64,000 bases of DNA. Origin: SZUA-318 sp964412015 (GTDB lineage: Bacteria > Gemmatimonadota > Gemmatimonadetes > Longimicrobiales > Gaopeijiaceae). Below the pieces are notes generated by a model, which worked only from the letters and a program-made list of their open reading frames with translations, did no database searches and was not told where the DNA came from. The DNA lies in the NCBI GenBank assembly GCA_964412015.1, contig CAYPMO010000001.1, positions 186,001 to 250,000 on the forward strand, read 5' to 3'. The position numbers and the translations under genes were made by a program. Shown here piece by piece: positions 7,484-15,764 of this stretch (its first letter is position 1; each line of letters opens with the position of its first letter).

Positions 7484-9646
7484 ATGCGCGCCGCCGCAGG
7501 TATTGTATCGCTTGGAGCCTCGTTTCCCCCGCCCAAGCGCCCCTTGAACCGTCCGCAGTCCACTCCGCCCTCCTCGCGCCCGGTCACGGGGCTCCACGCC
7601 CTGGTTGCCGAGGACAACGCCGGCGATCGCTGGTTCTACTCCGAGCTCCTGCGAAGCCGCGGCTACGACGTCAGCGCGTGCGAGAGCGGGGAGGAGGCAT
7701 GGGACGTCTTCCAGGCCGAGGTGCCGCCGCTCGTGCTGGTGGACCTGGTGCTCCCCGGGATCGACGGGTTCGAGCTGTGCCGGCGCATCCGTGCGCACCC
7801 GCGCGGCGGGGAGCCCGTGATCCTCGCGGTGACCGGGCATGACGAGCCGGACGCGCTCGGCGAGATCCTCGCAGCCGGCGCCGACGACTTCATCAGGAAG
7901 CCCGTGCCGCCCGCGCTCTTCGCCGTACGCATGGGAATCGCGGAACGCGCCGCGCGGGACCGGTCGGCTCGGATCCACGCCACCCGGGAGCTCGAGTTCA
8001 AGACGTGGGAGCTGCGCCAGCTATTCCGCAATCTGCACGATGTCTTCTTCTCCGTGGACGTGACCGCCGGAACACTCACCCAGATATCTCCGTCGGCGGA
8101 GGAGCTGTTCGGCCACGAGACCACTGCCCTCCTCGCCGACAGTGCGCTCTGGAAGCGGTACCTGCTCCCGCCGGAAGGAGACACGGACGTCTGGCTCGAG
8201 CTGGCCGAAGCCCTCCCCGGGAGCCGGATCGTCCGCGAGTACGCCGTGCGCAGGGCCGACGCGACCGAGATGTGGTTGCACGCCCGGGTCTCCTTCGAGA
8301 GCGACCCCCGAACCGGTCACCTGCGCGCCGACGGTATCGTGGCCGACATCACGAAGGAGTGGGAGGCGGCCGAGGCGCTCGCGCTCCGGAACCGGGAGCT
8401 CGCGGCGCTGTACCGCGTCTCCGAGCTGAGCCTGACGTCCGACTCACCGGACGCCGCTTACTCCGCCATCGTCGAGGAAGTCGCGAGGGTCATGGAGGTA
8501 CCGGTCGTTCTGCTCGAGGAACTCGACCGCTCTGCCGACCGGCTCATGGTGGCGGCGGCCCGGGGCGTGAACCTCGCGGAAGGCGGCCTGGAGATTCCAC
8601 TCCACCAGACCCCGGCCGGCGTCGCCGTGCAGACCGGAAGGCCGCTCGTGAGCCGGGATCCGCGTTCACGCCGGGACCTGCAGCACGACGCGGTCCGAGC
8701 CCTGGAGCCGAGACTGTGGGCGTCGTTCCCGCTCACGTTCCGGGAGGTCGTGACCGGCACGCTCACGCTCGTGGACACCGTCCCCCGCGACGTGGAAGAG
8801 AGGTGGACCCAGCTCGGCGTGAGCCTGGCTTCGATCATCGCGAGCTTCATGGAGCGGGTGGACGCCGAGGAGGCGCTCCGCGAGAGCGAGGGTCGCCACC
8901 GCGCGTTGGCGGCGGAGCTCAAGCAAGCCAACCAGGAGCTCGAGTCGTTCGCCTACTCGGTGTCGCACGACCTGAGAGCCCCGCTGAGGACTATGCAGGG
9001 ATTCGCGCATGCCCTCCTCCAGAACTACGGCGACGCGCTCGAGCCCGAGGCTCGTGATTACGCAAGGCGTATCATCGCGTCCGGGCGACACTCGGAGCGC
9101 CTGATCGCCGACCTCCTGGCCTACAGCCGGCTGAGCTTCGAGAAGATCGAGGTGAAGGCGATCGAGCTCGACGCCGTCCTGGCCCAGGCGGTCGAGCAGG
9201 TCCAGGCGGACATCACCGAGTCGAATGCCCGGATGCACATCCAGAGCGACCTTCCTGTGGTCCTGGGAAGCAAGACGGCGCTCGTCCAGGTGGTCGCCAA
9301 CCTCCTCTCGAACGCCGTCAAGTTCGTCCCGCCGGACCGGACCCCCGAAGTGGGGGTGCGCGCCGAGGAACGGGGTGACGTCGTCCGGGTCTGGTTCGAG
9401 GACAACGGAATCGGGATCCCGGAGGGACAGGAGGAGCGCATCTTCCGCGTCTTCGAGCGATTGGCCCAGAGCGACGATCGCCCCGGTACCGGGATCGGCC
9501 TCGCGATCGCCCGCCGCGGCATGGAACGGATCGGGGGGAGCTGCGGCGTGGAGCGCCTGCCGGACGGGGGAAGCGCGTTCTGGATCGAGGCCCAGAAGGA
9601 ACGGCGGAAGTCGAAACGTCCCTGGCTGCGGCGAAGGGCACCGTAG
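7484..9646 (+). CDS. Hybrid sensor histidine kinase: REC-PAS-GAF-HisKA-HATPase
   Basis: 720 aa, no membrane segment, so cytoplasmic. Domains in order: an N-terminal receiver (about 37-155) with phospho-acceptor Asp in VLVDLVLPG and Lys in IRKPV; PAS (about 185-300); GAF (about 315-460); HisKA with SVSHDLRAPLRTM; HATPase with NLLSNAVKF (N box), DNGIGIP (G1) and GTGIGLAI (G2). The receiver at the N terminus means it can be phosphorylated by another kinase, as in bacteriophytochrome-associated or chemosensory relays. No cognate regulator is adjacent, so it is an orphan kinase. The GAF domain lacks an obvious chromophore Cys motif. The ATG is 16 nt from AGGAGG, a long spacing, so the exact start is uncertain. 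Confidence 0.88.
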   Translation: MRAAAGIVSLGASFPPPKRPLNRPQSTPPSSRPVTGLHALVAEDNAGDRWFYSELLRSRGYDVSACESGEEAWDVFQAEVPPLVLVDLVLPGIDGFELCRRIRAHPRGGEPVILAVTGHDEPDALGEILAAGADDFIRKPVPPALFAVRMGIAERAARDRSARIHATRELEFKTWELRQLFRNLHDVFFSVDVTAGTLTQISPSAEELFGHETTALLADSALWKRYLLPPEGDTDVWLELAEALPGSRIVREYAVRRADATEMWLHARVSFESDPRTGHLRADGIVADITKEWEAAEALALRNRELAALYRVSELSLTSDSPDAAYSAIVEEVARVMEVPVVLLEELDRSADRLMVAAARGVNLAEGGLEIPLHQTPAGVAVQTGRPLVSRDPRSRRDLQHDAVRALEPRLWASFPLTFREVVTGTLTLVDTVPRDVEERWTQLGVSLASIIASFMERVDAEEALRESEGRHRALAAELKQANQELESFAYSVSHDLRAPLRTMQGFAHALLQNYGDALEPEARDYARRIIASGRHSERLIADLLAYSRLSFEKIEVKAIELDAVLAQAVEQVQADITESNARMHIQSDLPVVLGSKTALVQVVANLLSNAVKFVPPDRTPEVGVRAEERGDVVRVWFEDNGIGIPEGQEERIFRVFERLAQSDDRPGTGIGLAIARRGMERIGGSCGVERLPDGGSAFWIEAQKERRKSKRPWLRRRAP

Positions 9647-9684
9647 CCCGGACGGGTCCCGGGCCCGGCGGGGCGTGACCTGCG

Positions 9685-9718
9685 CGGGGCCCCTGCAGCC
9701 TTCGACGCCGGGGCCCCG
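9685..9718. terminator. Likely bidirectional terminator between convergent genes
   Basis: The arms CGGGGCCCC and GGGGCCCCG are separated by 16 nt between the stops of the sensor kinase (plus) and the DUF4097 gene (minus). No strong T-run follows on either side, so termination is inferred from position and stem strength. Confidence 0.5.
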
Positions 9719-9742
9719 TCTCCTGGTCCTCACGTCAGGAGC

Positions 9743-10792
9743 TCACCGCTTGAGCAGGCGGATGCTGCCCGAGCCCGTGTCGATCCTGAGGGTCCCCATC
9801 CCGTCTCCCAGCGTCCCCACCACGTGGTCGCGGCGGACGGAGCGGACCTGGACGGCGAAGTCCATGTCGATGCCCCCGCTCCCCGTCTCGATCTCGACCC
9901 GCGCGCCCAGATCCTCAGGCGCGCGGACGGTCACGGAGCCGGAGCCCGTGTCCACGTCCAGGTGGTCCACGTCCCGGAGAAGGACGAGTTCCACCGTGCC
10001 GCTACCCGTGTCCAGCCCGATGTCCGGTGAGTCCACGCCGTCCAGCTCGATCGAGCCCGAGCCCGTATCCACGCGGAGCGTACCCGCGCGCAGCCCACCA
10101 CCTGTCACCTCACCCGATCCGGTGTCCACGCTGATGTCGTCGCCCTGGACGTCACGGACCGTCACCTCACCGGAGCCCGTGTCCACGCTGAGGTCGCCCC
10201 GGATGGCCGACGCCATGACGGAGCCGGAGCCCGTGTCCACGCCGAGCGAGCCGGAGATATCGCCGGCGGTCACCGACCCCGAGCCCGTATGGAGATGGAG
10301 GTCGCCTTCGACGCCGCGCGCGTCCATCTCGCCCACGGCCACGCGGACCGCGACATCCTTGCCCGCCGGCACCTCGATGGTCAGGTCGGCCCAGGCCTCG
10401 AGCCCCCTGCCCGAGCCACGGATCTCCACTTGTTCACCGCCGCGGCCTCCACCCCAGAACGTCCCGTCGCTCCGCACGCGAACCGTCGTGCGCGAGCCGC
10501 GTCCCATCCCGGGGTAGACGATCCGCTCGTCCGGGTAGCGCACCCTCAGTGTCTCCCGGCCGCCCACCGTCCCCGTCTCGATCTCGAGACGCGAGGCGTC
10601 TCCCCCACCGCGCGTGACACGCACCACCACGTCCGCCCCCGTCCCCCGTACCACGTGCGTCTGACCGGCCAGGTTGTAGATCGCCACGCGCGCACCCGAC
10701 ACGCGATGGACCTCCTGCGCACCCAGCGGCAGCGCCATCGTCAGGGCCAACGCGAGAGACAGCCCCGTCGTACGCAGCTTGCTCGCCATCAT
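9743..10792 (-). CDS. Secreted DUF4097 beta-solenoid protein with DTGSG repeats
   Basis: 349 aa. A signal peptide (ending ALPLGAQ) is followed by a mature protein dominated by short beta repeats of about 18-20 residues with the turn motif DTGSGSV/E, roughly seven copies from residue 165 on. This is the pattern of the DUF4097 (adhesin-like) family, predicted to fold as a right-handed beta-solenoid. It is the last gene of the ECF sigma operon, 48 bp after another DUF4097 gene. The family is often found beside sigma/anti-sigma genes and PspC proteins and is thought to monitor the envelope; its function is not established. Confidence 0.8.
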   Translation of the reverse strand: MMASKLRTTGLSLALALTMALPLGAQEVHRVSGARVAIYNLAGQTHVVRGTGADVVVRVTRGGGDASRLEIETGTVGGRETLRVRYPDERIVYPGMGRGSRTTVRVRSDGTFWGGGRGGEQVEIRGSGRGLEAWADLTIEVPAGKDVAVRVAVGEMDARGVEGDLHLHTGSGSVTAGDISGSLGVDTGSGSVMASAIRGDLSVDTGSGEVTVRDVQGDDISVDTGSGEVTGGGLRAGTLRVDTGSGSIELDGVDSPDIGLDTGSGTVELVLLRDVDHLDVDTGSGSVTVRAPEDLGARVEIETGSGGIDMDFAVQVRSVRRDHVVGTLGDGMGTLRIDTGSGSIRLLKR

Positions 10793-10840
10793 GTTCCCTC
10801 CACGGCCCCTCCCGGAGCCCGCTGAGCTGGTTTCACCTAG

Positions 10841-11704
10841 TTACCGCATCACTCCCGCCCCGGAGCGAAGACGGATCTCGCCATCGAAGACCTCGATCTC
10901 CAGTCGTGCGGCCCCGTTCCCGAGCGTGAACTCGAAGACGCCGCGACCGAGGCTCTGCAACGTGACCGGGAAGTCCGAGAGGAATTCCCCATCGAACGTG
11001 GACACCTTGGCCCGCGCGCTCGTGCCGGCCGGCAACAGCAACTCGACATCCCCGTCGTGCGTGGAAAACGAGTAGGACCCGCCCGAGGCGAGCGCGCCCG
11101 CGAACGTGAGATCACCGTCGATCGTCTCGGCCCGCACCAACGGACCCGTCACGTCCTCGAGGGTCAGGTCGCCATCTCCGCTGTATGCGTCCACCTCGGC
11201 CCGGACGCCCTGGAGCGTGACGTCGCCGTCCCGCGAGCGGACGGAAACCCGGCCGTCGGCGTCCCGGACCTCGATGGTTCCGTCCGCCGTCGAGAGCGTG
11301 ACCGTCCCCGAGACGTCGGAGCAGAAGACATCCCCTTCCACGGTCGTCACCATCACCTCCGCCGTGGTCCCGCTCACGTCCACGTCCACCGTGCGCCCCT
11401 GGATCTCCAGCGGCGCCCACGAGGGGAGCCGCAGCTCGATCTCTCTCGGCAGGCGCCGCCCCCTCCGGTCTCCCGGGCTCACCACGAGGCGGTCGCCGGA
11501 TCGGGTCACCGCGACGTCCTCTGCTTCGTCCAGCGGCCCCGACAAGGAGAGCTCGGCGCGGTCCCAGGCGCGGGCCCGGACCGACCCGTGGAAGCCCTCC
11601 ACGACCACACGATCGCCCCGCCGCACGGCGACCGTGGTGTCGGGGAGGTCTCCGGCGGGGGACAGCAGCAGGCCCACCAACATCAGGGTGCCCGTGACCA
11701 TCAT
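10841..11704 (-). CDS. Secreted DUF4097 protein
   Basis: 287 aa with a short hydrophobic leader (MMVTGTLMLVGLLLSPAG) and a beta-repeat body with DG/GD turns (SRDGDVTLQG, YSGDGDLTLEDV, STHDGDVELLLP). It has the same fold class as the following gene but a different repeat consensus, so the two are old paralogues or independent family members. The start at the ATGATG overlaps the anti-sigma stop (ATGA); an ATG three codons upstream is also open. Co-transcription with the sigma and anti-sigma genes suggests that it is an output or sensor of that pathway. Confidence 0.8.
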   Translation of the reverse strand: MMVTGTLMLVGLLLSPAGDLPDTTVAVRRGDRVVVEGFHGSVRARAWDRAELSLSGPLDEAEDVAVTRSGDRLVVSPGDRRGRRLPREIELRLPSWAPLEIQGRTVDVDVSGTTAEVMVTTVEGDVFCSDVSGTVTLSTADGTIEVRDADGRVSVRSRDGDVTLQGVRAEVDAYSGDGDLTLEDVTGPLVRAETIDGDLTFAGALASGGSYSFSTHDGDVELLLPAGTSARAKVSTFDGEFLSDFPVTLQSLGRGVFEFTLGNGAARLEIEVFDGEIRLRSGAGVMR

Positions 11705-12408
11705 GTCTCCCACGCGGCCATCCGCGTGGCCTCACGGAGGAAATCGGCCTTCTCGCGATACGCCCGCTCCAGGTGATCGCGGAGGAAGGGGTTACCGGGG
11801 TCCACGTCCAGCGCGCGCACCGACTCGTCGATCGCACGCTGGATGACCGCCAGGTTTTTCTCCACGATCCGGACCGTATTGGGGTCGAGGGTCGCGCGCG
11901 CGGCGTCGAGCTCCGCCTCGAGCGATGCCAGCTCGCGCGCGAGCTCCGGGGAGGGCCCGGGCGCGTCGGCGGCGAACACGTCCACGGATTCAGCGGGGGC
12001 GACGGGGCTCCGGCCCCGCAACGGCACACCCGCACCGGCCCACCAGGTGGCCACACCCGAGAGGAGCACCAGGCCGACCGCCGCCGCCGCGAGCTGCGGC
12101 ACGGTCATGTAGACGCCCCACCGGGGCCGACGGGCCACCGCGCCGGGAAACGGGACGACGTCACTCGGCTTTCTCCGGGGCGGAGCGCCGATGGCCCCCG
12201 CGATTCCAGGCCAGAGGTCCCGGCCGGGCTCGATCGGTCCCAGCTCACGGGCCCGGGCCATGACCTCCCTGAGACCGGCGAGCGTCTCGCGGCACGAGGC
12301 GCACCCCGCCAGATGCTCGTCCAACGCCCTGGCCTGGTCGGGCGGGAGGTCGCCGTCGAGGTACTCGGACAACAGGTCCAGCCAGTGGCTATGGTCTTCC
12401 TGCGTCAT
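11701..12408 (-). CDS. Zinc-finger anti-sigma factor
   Basis: 235 aa membrane protein that should hold the neighbouring ECF sigma factor inactive. The N-terminal anti-sigma domain carries the ZAS motif H-x3-C-x2-C (HLAGCASC, about residues 31-38), with an upstream His (DHSHW) as the likely fourth ligand. One transmembrane helix (about residues 108-125) leads to a periplasmic part with a Glu/Ala-rich coiled coil (ELARELASLEAELDAARATL). The ATG overlaps the sigma stop as ATGA. The periplasmic coiled coil may sense the envelope or contact the DUF4097 proteins. Confidence 0.88.
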   Translation of the reverse strand: MTQEDHSHWLDLLSEYLDGDLPPDQARALDEHLAGCASCRETLAGLREVMARARELGPIEPGRDLWPGIAGAIGAPPRRKPSDVVPFPGAVARRPRWGVYMTVPQLAAAAVGLVLLSGVATWWAGAGVPLRGRSPVAPAESVDVFAADAPGPSPELARELASLEAELDAARATLDPNTVRIVEKNLAVIQRAIDESVRALDVDPGNPFLRDHLERAYREKADFLREATRMAAWET

Positions 12409-12956
12409 GAGCTGAGATACCCCCTGAGGAGCATACGGGCCCGATGCAGCTGGGACTTCGAGGTCCCGACCGAGATTCCCGCGAGCTCCGCGATCTCTTC
12501 GTGAGTGTACCCTTCCACGTCGTAGAGCACGAACACCTCCCGAGCCCCTGCGGGCAACCGGCGCAGCGCGCTTTCAAGGTCCATCGCCACCACCGAGCGC
12601 CGCCGTATCGGCGCGGCGATCCGCTCCAGGATCCCCTCCCCTTCCCGCCTTCTCGACTCCTGCTTGCGCGTCGTGGCGCGACGCGAGAGCAGGTGGTTCA
12701 CGGCCAGCCGATGGAGCCAGGTTCCGAACTGGGCCTCGCCCCGGAACGTCCCCAGCTTCTGCCAGACCCTGATGAAGACCTCCTGGGTCAGATCTTCCGC
12801 GACGTCCTCTCCCACCATGCGCCGCGCCAGGGCGTACACCCGGGCCACGTGACCCCGATACAGGCGCTCGAAGGCATCGTGGTCCCCGGCCGCGGCCCTG
12901 TGCGCGTCAGTGATTTCTGCGTACGCTGGCACCAGAACGGATCCCGGGCGGCTCAT
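12405..12956 (-). CDS. ECF RNA polymerase sigma factor (sigma-70 family)
   Basis: 183 aa. Region 2 (FERLYRGHVARVYALARRM...EDLTQEVFIRVWQ) binds the -10 element, and region 4 (LPAGAREVFVLYDVEGYTHEEIAE...TSKSQLHRAR) binds the -35 element. It is followed directly by its anti-sigma factor and two DUF4097 genes, the usual arrangement for an envelope-stress-type ECF regulon with autoregulation. A 7-bp dyad sits just upstream of the start. No clear ECF-type -35 (GGAAC) could be assigned there. Confidence 0.94.
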   Translation of the reverse strand: MSRPGSVLVPAYAEITDAHRAAAGDHDAFERLYRGHVARVYALARRMVGEDVAEDLTQEVFIRVWQKLGTFRGEAQFGTWLHRLAVNHLLSRRATTRKQESRRREGEGILERIAAPIRRRSVVAMDLESALRRLPAGAREVFVLYDVEGYTHEEIAELAGISVGTSKSQLHRARMLLRGYLSS

Positions 12957-12968
12957 CGGGGAAGGTGT

Positions 12969-12999
12969 ATCCTGTTCATCCCTACGTATGGGACAGGAT
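12969..12999. promoter_or_regulatory. Dyad ATCCTGT...ACAGGAT upstream of the sigma gene
   Basis: Perfect 7-nt arms with 17 nt between them; the centre holds CCC-TACGTA-T-GGG, itself nearly symmetrical. It begins 13 bp upstream of the sigma ATG, in the 135-bp gap to the divergent gene. It could be an operator for the ECF operon or a hairpin in its leader. No partner protein is known. Confidence 0.5.
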
Positions 13000-13091
13000 G
13001 TTCGATCCAGAGGTTGGAATCCGCTTGCGCGGCCCGTTCCTGGCCCTCACCCTTGATCCACCCCAGGATAACGAAAGCAGAGGCCTCCACC

Positions 13092-13409
13092 ATGCAAATG
13101 CTCCCCGTCGATCTGACCGCCGTCCTCGCGGTCTTCATGGGGATCTCGATCATCCTCGTCCCCGTGATCGGGATCACGGCGCGCTTCGCCCTGAAGCCCA
13201 CCGCCGAGGCCCTGGCCCGCCTCTTCGAGCACAGGGGCATGGAGGACACCGTCCGTATCCTGGAGAGGCGCATGGCGCTGCTCGAGCAACAGATGGAGTC
13301 TCTCGAAGGCTCGGTGCGGCGCCTCACGGAGGTGAGCGAGTTTCACCAGGCTCTGGATTCCGGGGCTGCGGAGCCTCGCTCGATCGGCACGGGAGGAGGG
13401 GAACCATAG
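13092..13409 (+). CDS. Small membrane protein with coiled-coil tail
   Basis: 105 aa. One N-terminal transmembrane helix (about residues 8-30, VLAVFMGISIILVPVIGI) is followed by a cytoplasmic helix rich in Leu, Arg and Glu (DTVRILERRMALLEQQMESLEGSVRRL), a strong coiled coil. Size and layout resemble PspB-like proteins, but no sequence match is claimed. It is divergent from the ECF sigma operon, and its stop directly abuts the following phosphodiesterase gene, so those two are co-transcribed. Function unknown. Confidence 0.65.
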   Translation: MQMLPVDLTAVLAVFMGISIILVPVIGITARFALKPTAEALARLFEHRGMEDTVRILERRMALLEQQMESLEGSVRRLTEVSEFHQALDSGAAEPRSIGTGGGEP

Positions 13410-14153
13410 ATGAGCGACGCCATCGAGATCATCGCGCACCGCGGCTACAGCGCGCGCGCCCCGGAGAACACACTCGCGGCGCTCGAAGCCGCCATCGAGA
13501 CGGGGGCCGACGCCGTCGAGTTCGACCTCCACACCGCAGCGTGCGGCACGCCGGTGCTCTTCCACGACGCGATGCTCAGCCGCACGAGCAACGGGGTGGG
13601 GCCCCTCCGCCGCAGGACCTTGCAGCAGCTCAAGAGCCTGGACGCCGGCAAGTGGTTCGCCCCCGGGTTCGCGGGCGAGCGCATCCCCTCGTTCCAGGAG
13701 GCCCTGAGCGCGCTCAAGGGGCGCGTCCCACGGGTCTACGCCGAGGTGAAGGGATTCCGTGAGCTCGAGGACGTGGACCGCATGGTTCGCCTCGCCGCCG
13801 GCGCCGGCATGCTCGGGAACGTCGTGTTCATCTCCATGAACTGGACGCTCCTGGACCGGATGCGCGGACAGGATGCGACGCTCGCCATCGGATACATCGT
13901 CGACGAGGCTCCCAGGGTGGAGGAAGCGATCGAGCGCAGCCGGGGAGACTCGCGCGTGATCGTGGATCTCCGAGCGAACCTCGTGACGGCGGACGTCGTC
14001 CGCCGCCTTCGTGACCAGGCCACGGACCTCGCCGTGTGGACCGTGGACGACCCGGCCGAGGCCACACGCCTCCACGGAATGGGCGTCGGCCGCATCACCA
14101 CCAACCAGGTGGGAACCCTGCTGGACTGGAAGGCGAAGATGCGCGGGAGCTGA
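13410..14153 (+). CDS. Glycerophosphodiester phosphodiesterase
   Basis: Hydrolyses glycerophosphodiesters to glycerol-3-phosphate and an alcohol; 247 aa, no signal peptide, so probably cytoplasmic (UgpQ type). The TIM-barrel signatures are present: AHRG and APENT near the N terminus, EFDLH, and the catalytic His in LFHD. The later AEVK and AVWTVDD segments fit the metal and product sites. The ATG follows the previous stop with no gap. A second gene of this family lies at 51153-51989; the two share only the family motifs. Confidence 0.9.
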   Translation: MSDAIEIIAHRGYSARAPENTLAALEAAIETGADAVEFDLHTAACGTPVLFHDAMLSRTSNGVGPLRRRTLQQLKSLDAGKWFAPGFAGERIPSFQEALSALKGRVPRVYAEVKGFRELEDVDRMVRLAAGAGMLGNVVFISMNWTLLDRMRGQDATLAIGYIVDEAPRVEEAIERSRGDSRVIVDLRANLVTADVVRRLRDQATDLAVWTVDDPAEATRLHGMGVGRITTNQVGTLLDWKAKMRGS

Positions 14154-14171
14154 CGAGACCGCGCCGGGCGC

Positions 14172-15764
14172 TCATCCGCTCGGACGCAGGCGCTCGCGCA
14201 GGCTCCTCTTGTCGAACTTGCCGGTCGACGTGCGTGGAAGGGAATCGAGGAATACGACGCCGTCCGGCAGCCACCACGTCGGGACGCGGCCCTCCAGCGA
14301 GCCCAGGAGGTCCTCCGCCGAGGCGGCCGTGTCCGCACGCAGCACGACGCACGCGATGGGCCGCTCACCCCATCGGGCGTCGGGTACGGCCACCACGGCG
14401 GCTTCGGCCACGGCCGGGTGGTCCATCAACGCGTGCTCGAGCGCGACGCTCGGGATCCACTCCCCGCCGCTCCGGATCAAGTCCTTGGTGCGGTCCACGA
14501 GCCGGACATACCCGAGCGCGTCTTGCGTCGCTACGTCGCCGGTGCGAAGCCACCCGTCCCGGAACGCGTCGGCCGAGGGGGACCCGAAGTAGCCGCCGGC
14601 GACCCAGGGGCCTCGCACCTCGAGCTCCCCCGGCGTCCGCCCGTCCGCGGGAACGGGATGGCCCGCCTCGTCCACGATGCGGACCTCGACCAAAGGGAGC
14701 GGCGTGCCCTGGCTGACGCGCACGGGCAGGAGCGCCTCGGGCGTCCAGTCCGCCATCTCCCCGCGCGGGTGCGCGACCATCCCCACCGGGGTCAGCTCGG
14801 TCATCCCCCACCCCGCGATGATCTCCACCCCCAGCTCCTTGCGGTACGCCTCCAGAAGTGCGGGCGCCGTCGCCGCGCCTCCGGAGTGGATGCGGAGCCG
14901 GGGGGACAGCGACCGGGGCCGGGCACGGAGCTCGTCCAGGACGCCCATCCACACGGTCGGGACGCCGGCGGCGAACGTGACCCGCTCCTCCTCGAGGAGG
15001 GCCGCCAGGTGAGCCGCCGAGGGACGCGCGCCCGGCAGGACGAGCGTGGCGCCCGTCAGGGCCGCGGCGTGGACGAGCCCCCACGCGTTCGCGTGGAACA
15101 TGGGGACGGCGGGAAGCACCACGTCGGCTTCGCCGATCCCGAAGCCGTCGGGCAGACAGACGGCCAGCGTGTGCAGGACGATCGAGCGGTGGGAGTACAG
15201 GACGCCCTTCGGCTCGCCCGTCGTGCCCGACGTGTAGCAGAGGCCCGCCGCGTCGTCTTCCTCCAGATCAGGGAGCGACGCGGAGGAGTCCCCGGAAGAC
15301 ACGACGTCCTCGTACGCGAGCCACCCGTCCCTGGCGGCTCCGGCCAGCGCGATCTTGCGCACGGCGTGGGCGAGCGGGCGGGTCGCGTCCTCCACCAGAG
15401 GCACGAACTCGGGATCCGCCAAGACGATCCGCGTGTCCGCGTGCGCCAGAATGCGTCCGACCTGCTCCGCCGAAAGGCGGACGTTGGCCGTGAGCAGCAC
15501 GGCGCCCGATGCAGGTACGCCGAAGTACAGCTCCAGATGCGCCTGATCGTTCCACGCGAGGGACGCCACACGGTTCCCCGCGCGCACGCCCAGCGACCGG
15601 AGGGCGGACGCCAGCGCCCAAGCCCGATCCCTCACCTCGCGCCAAGTCGCGCGTCGCGGTCCCGCGTCCCCACCGCTCACCACCGCTTTGTCCGGGAAGA
15701 GCGTCGCGGCCCGCTCGAGAAGCCGCTCGACCCGGAGCGGGGCGTGCATCATGCCTCCTTTCAT
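14172..15764 (-). CDS. AMP-dependent acyl-CoA synthetase/ligase
   Basis: Activates a carboxylic acid to its CoA thioester through an acyl-adenylate; 530 aa. Motifs: the P-loop-like YTSGTTGEPKG, the GWGMTE core motif, the GWLRTGD hinge and the C-terminal Lys in STGKFDK. Overall it resembles medium- and long-chain fatty-acyl-CoA ligases (FadD3/AlkK group), but the substrate cannot be read from the sequence. The ATG overlaps the upstream kinase stop as ATGA. An alternative ATGATG four codons later is directly preceded by AGGAGG. It ends an operon with a histidine kinase and a predicted membrane acyltransferase. Confidence 0.88.
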   Translation of the reverse strand: MKGGMMHAPLRVERLLERAATLFPDKAVVSGGDAGPRRATWREVRDRAWALASALRSLGVRAGNRVASLAWNDQAHLELYFGVPASGAVLLTANVRLSAEQVGRILAHADTRIVLADPEFVPLVEDATRPLAHAVRKIALAGAARDGWLAYEDVVSSGDSSASLPDLEEDDAAGLCYTSGTTGEPKGVLYSHRSIVLHTLAVCLPDGFGIGEADVVLPAVPMFHANAWGLVHAAALTGATLVLPGARPSAAHLAALLEEERVTFAAGVPTVWMGVLDELRARPRSLSPRLRIHSGGAATAPALLEAYRKELGVEIIAGWGMTELTPVGMVAHPRGEMADWTPEALLPVRVSQGTPLPLVEVRIVDEAGHPVPADGRTPGELEVRGPWVAGGYFGSPSADAFRDGWLRTGDVATQDALGYVRLVDRTKDLIRSGGEWIPSVALEHALMDHPAVAEAAVVAVPDARWGERPIACVVLRADTAASAEDLLGSLEGRVPTWWLPDGVVFLDSLPRTSTGKFDKRSLRERLRPSG

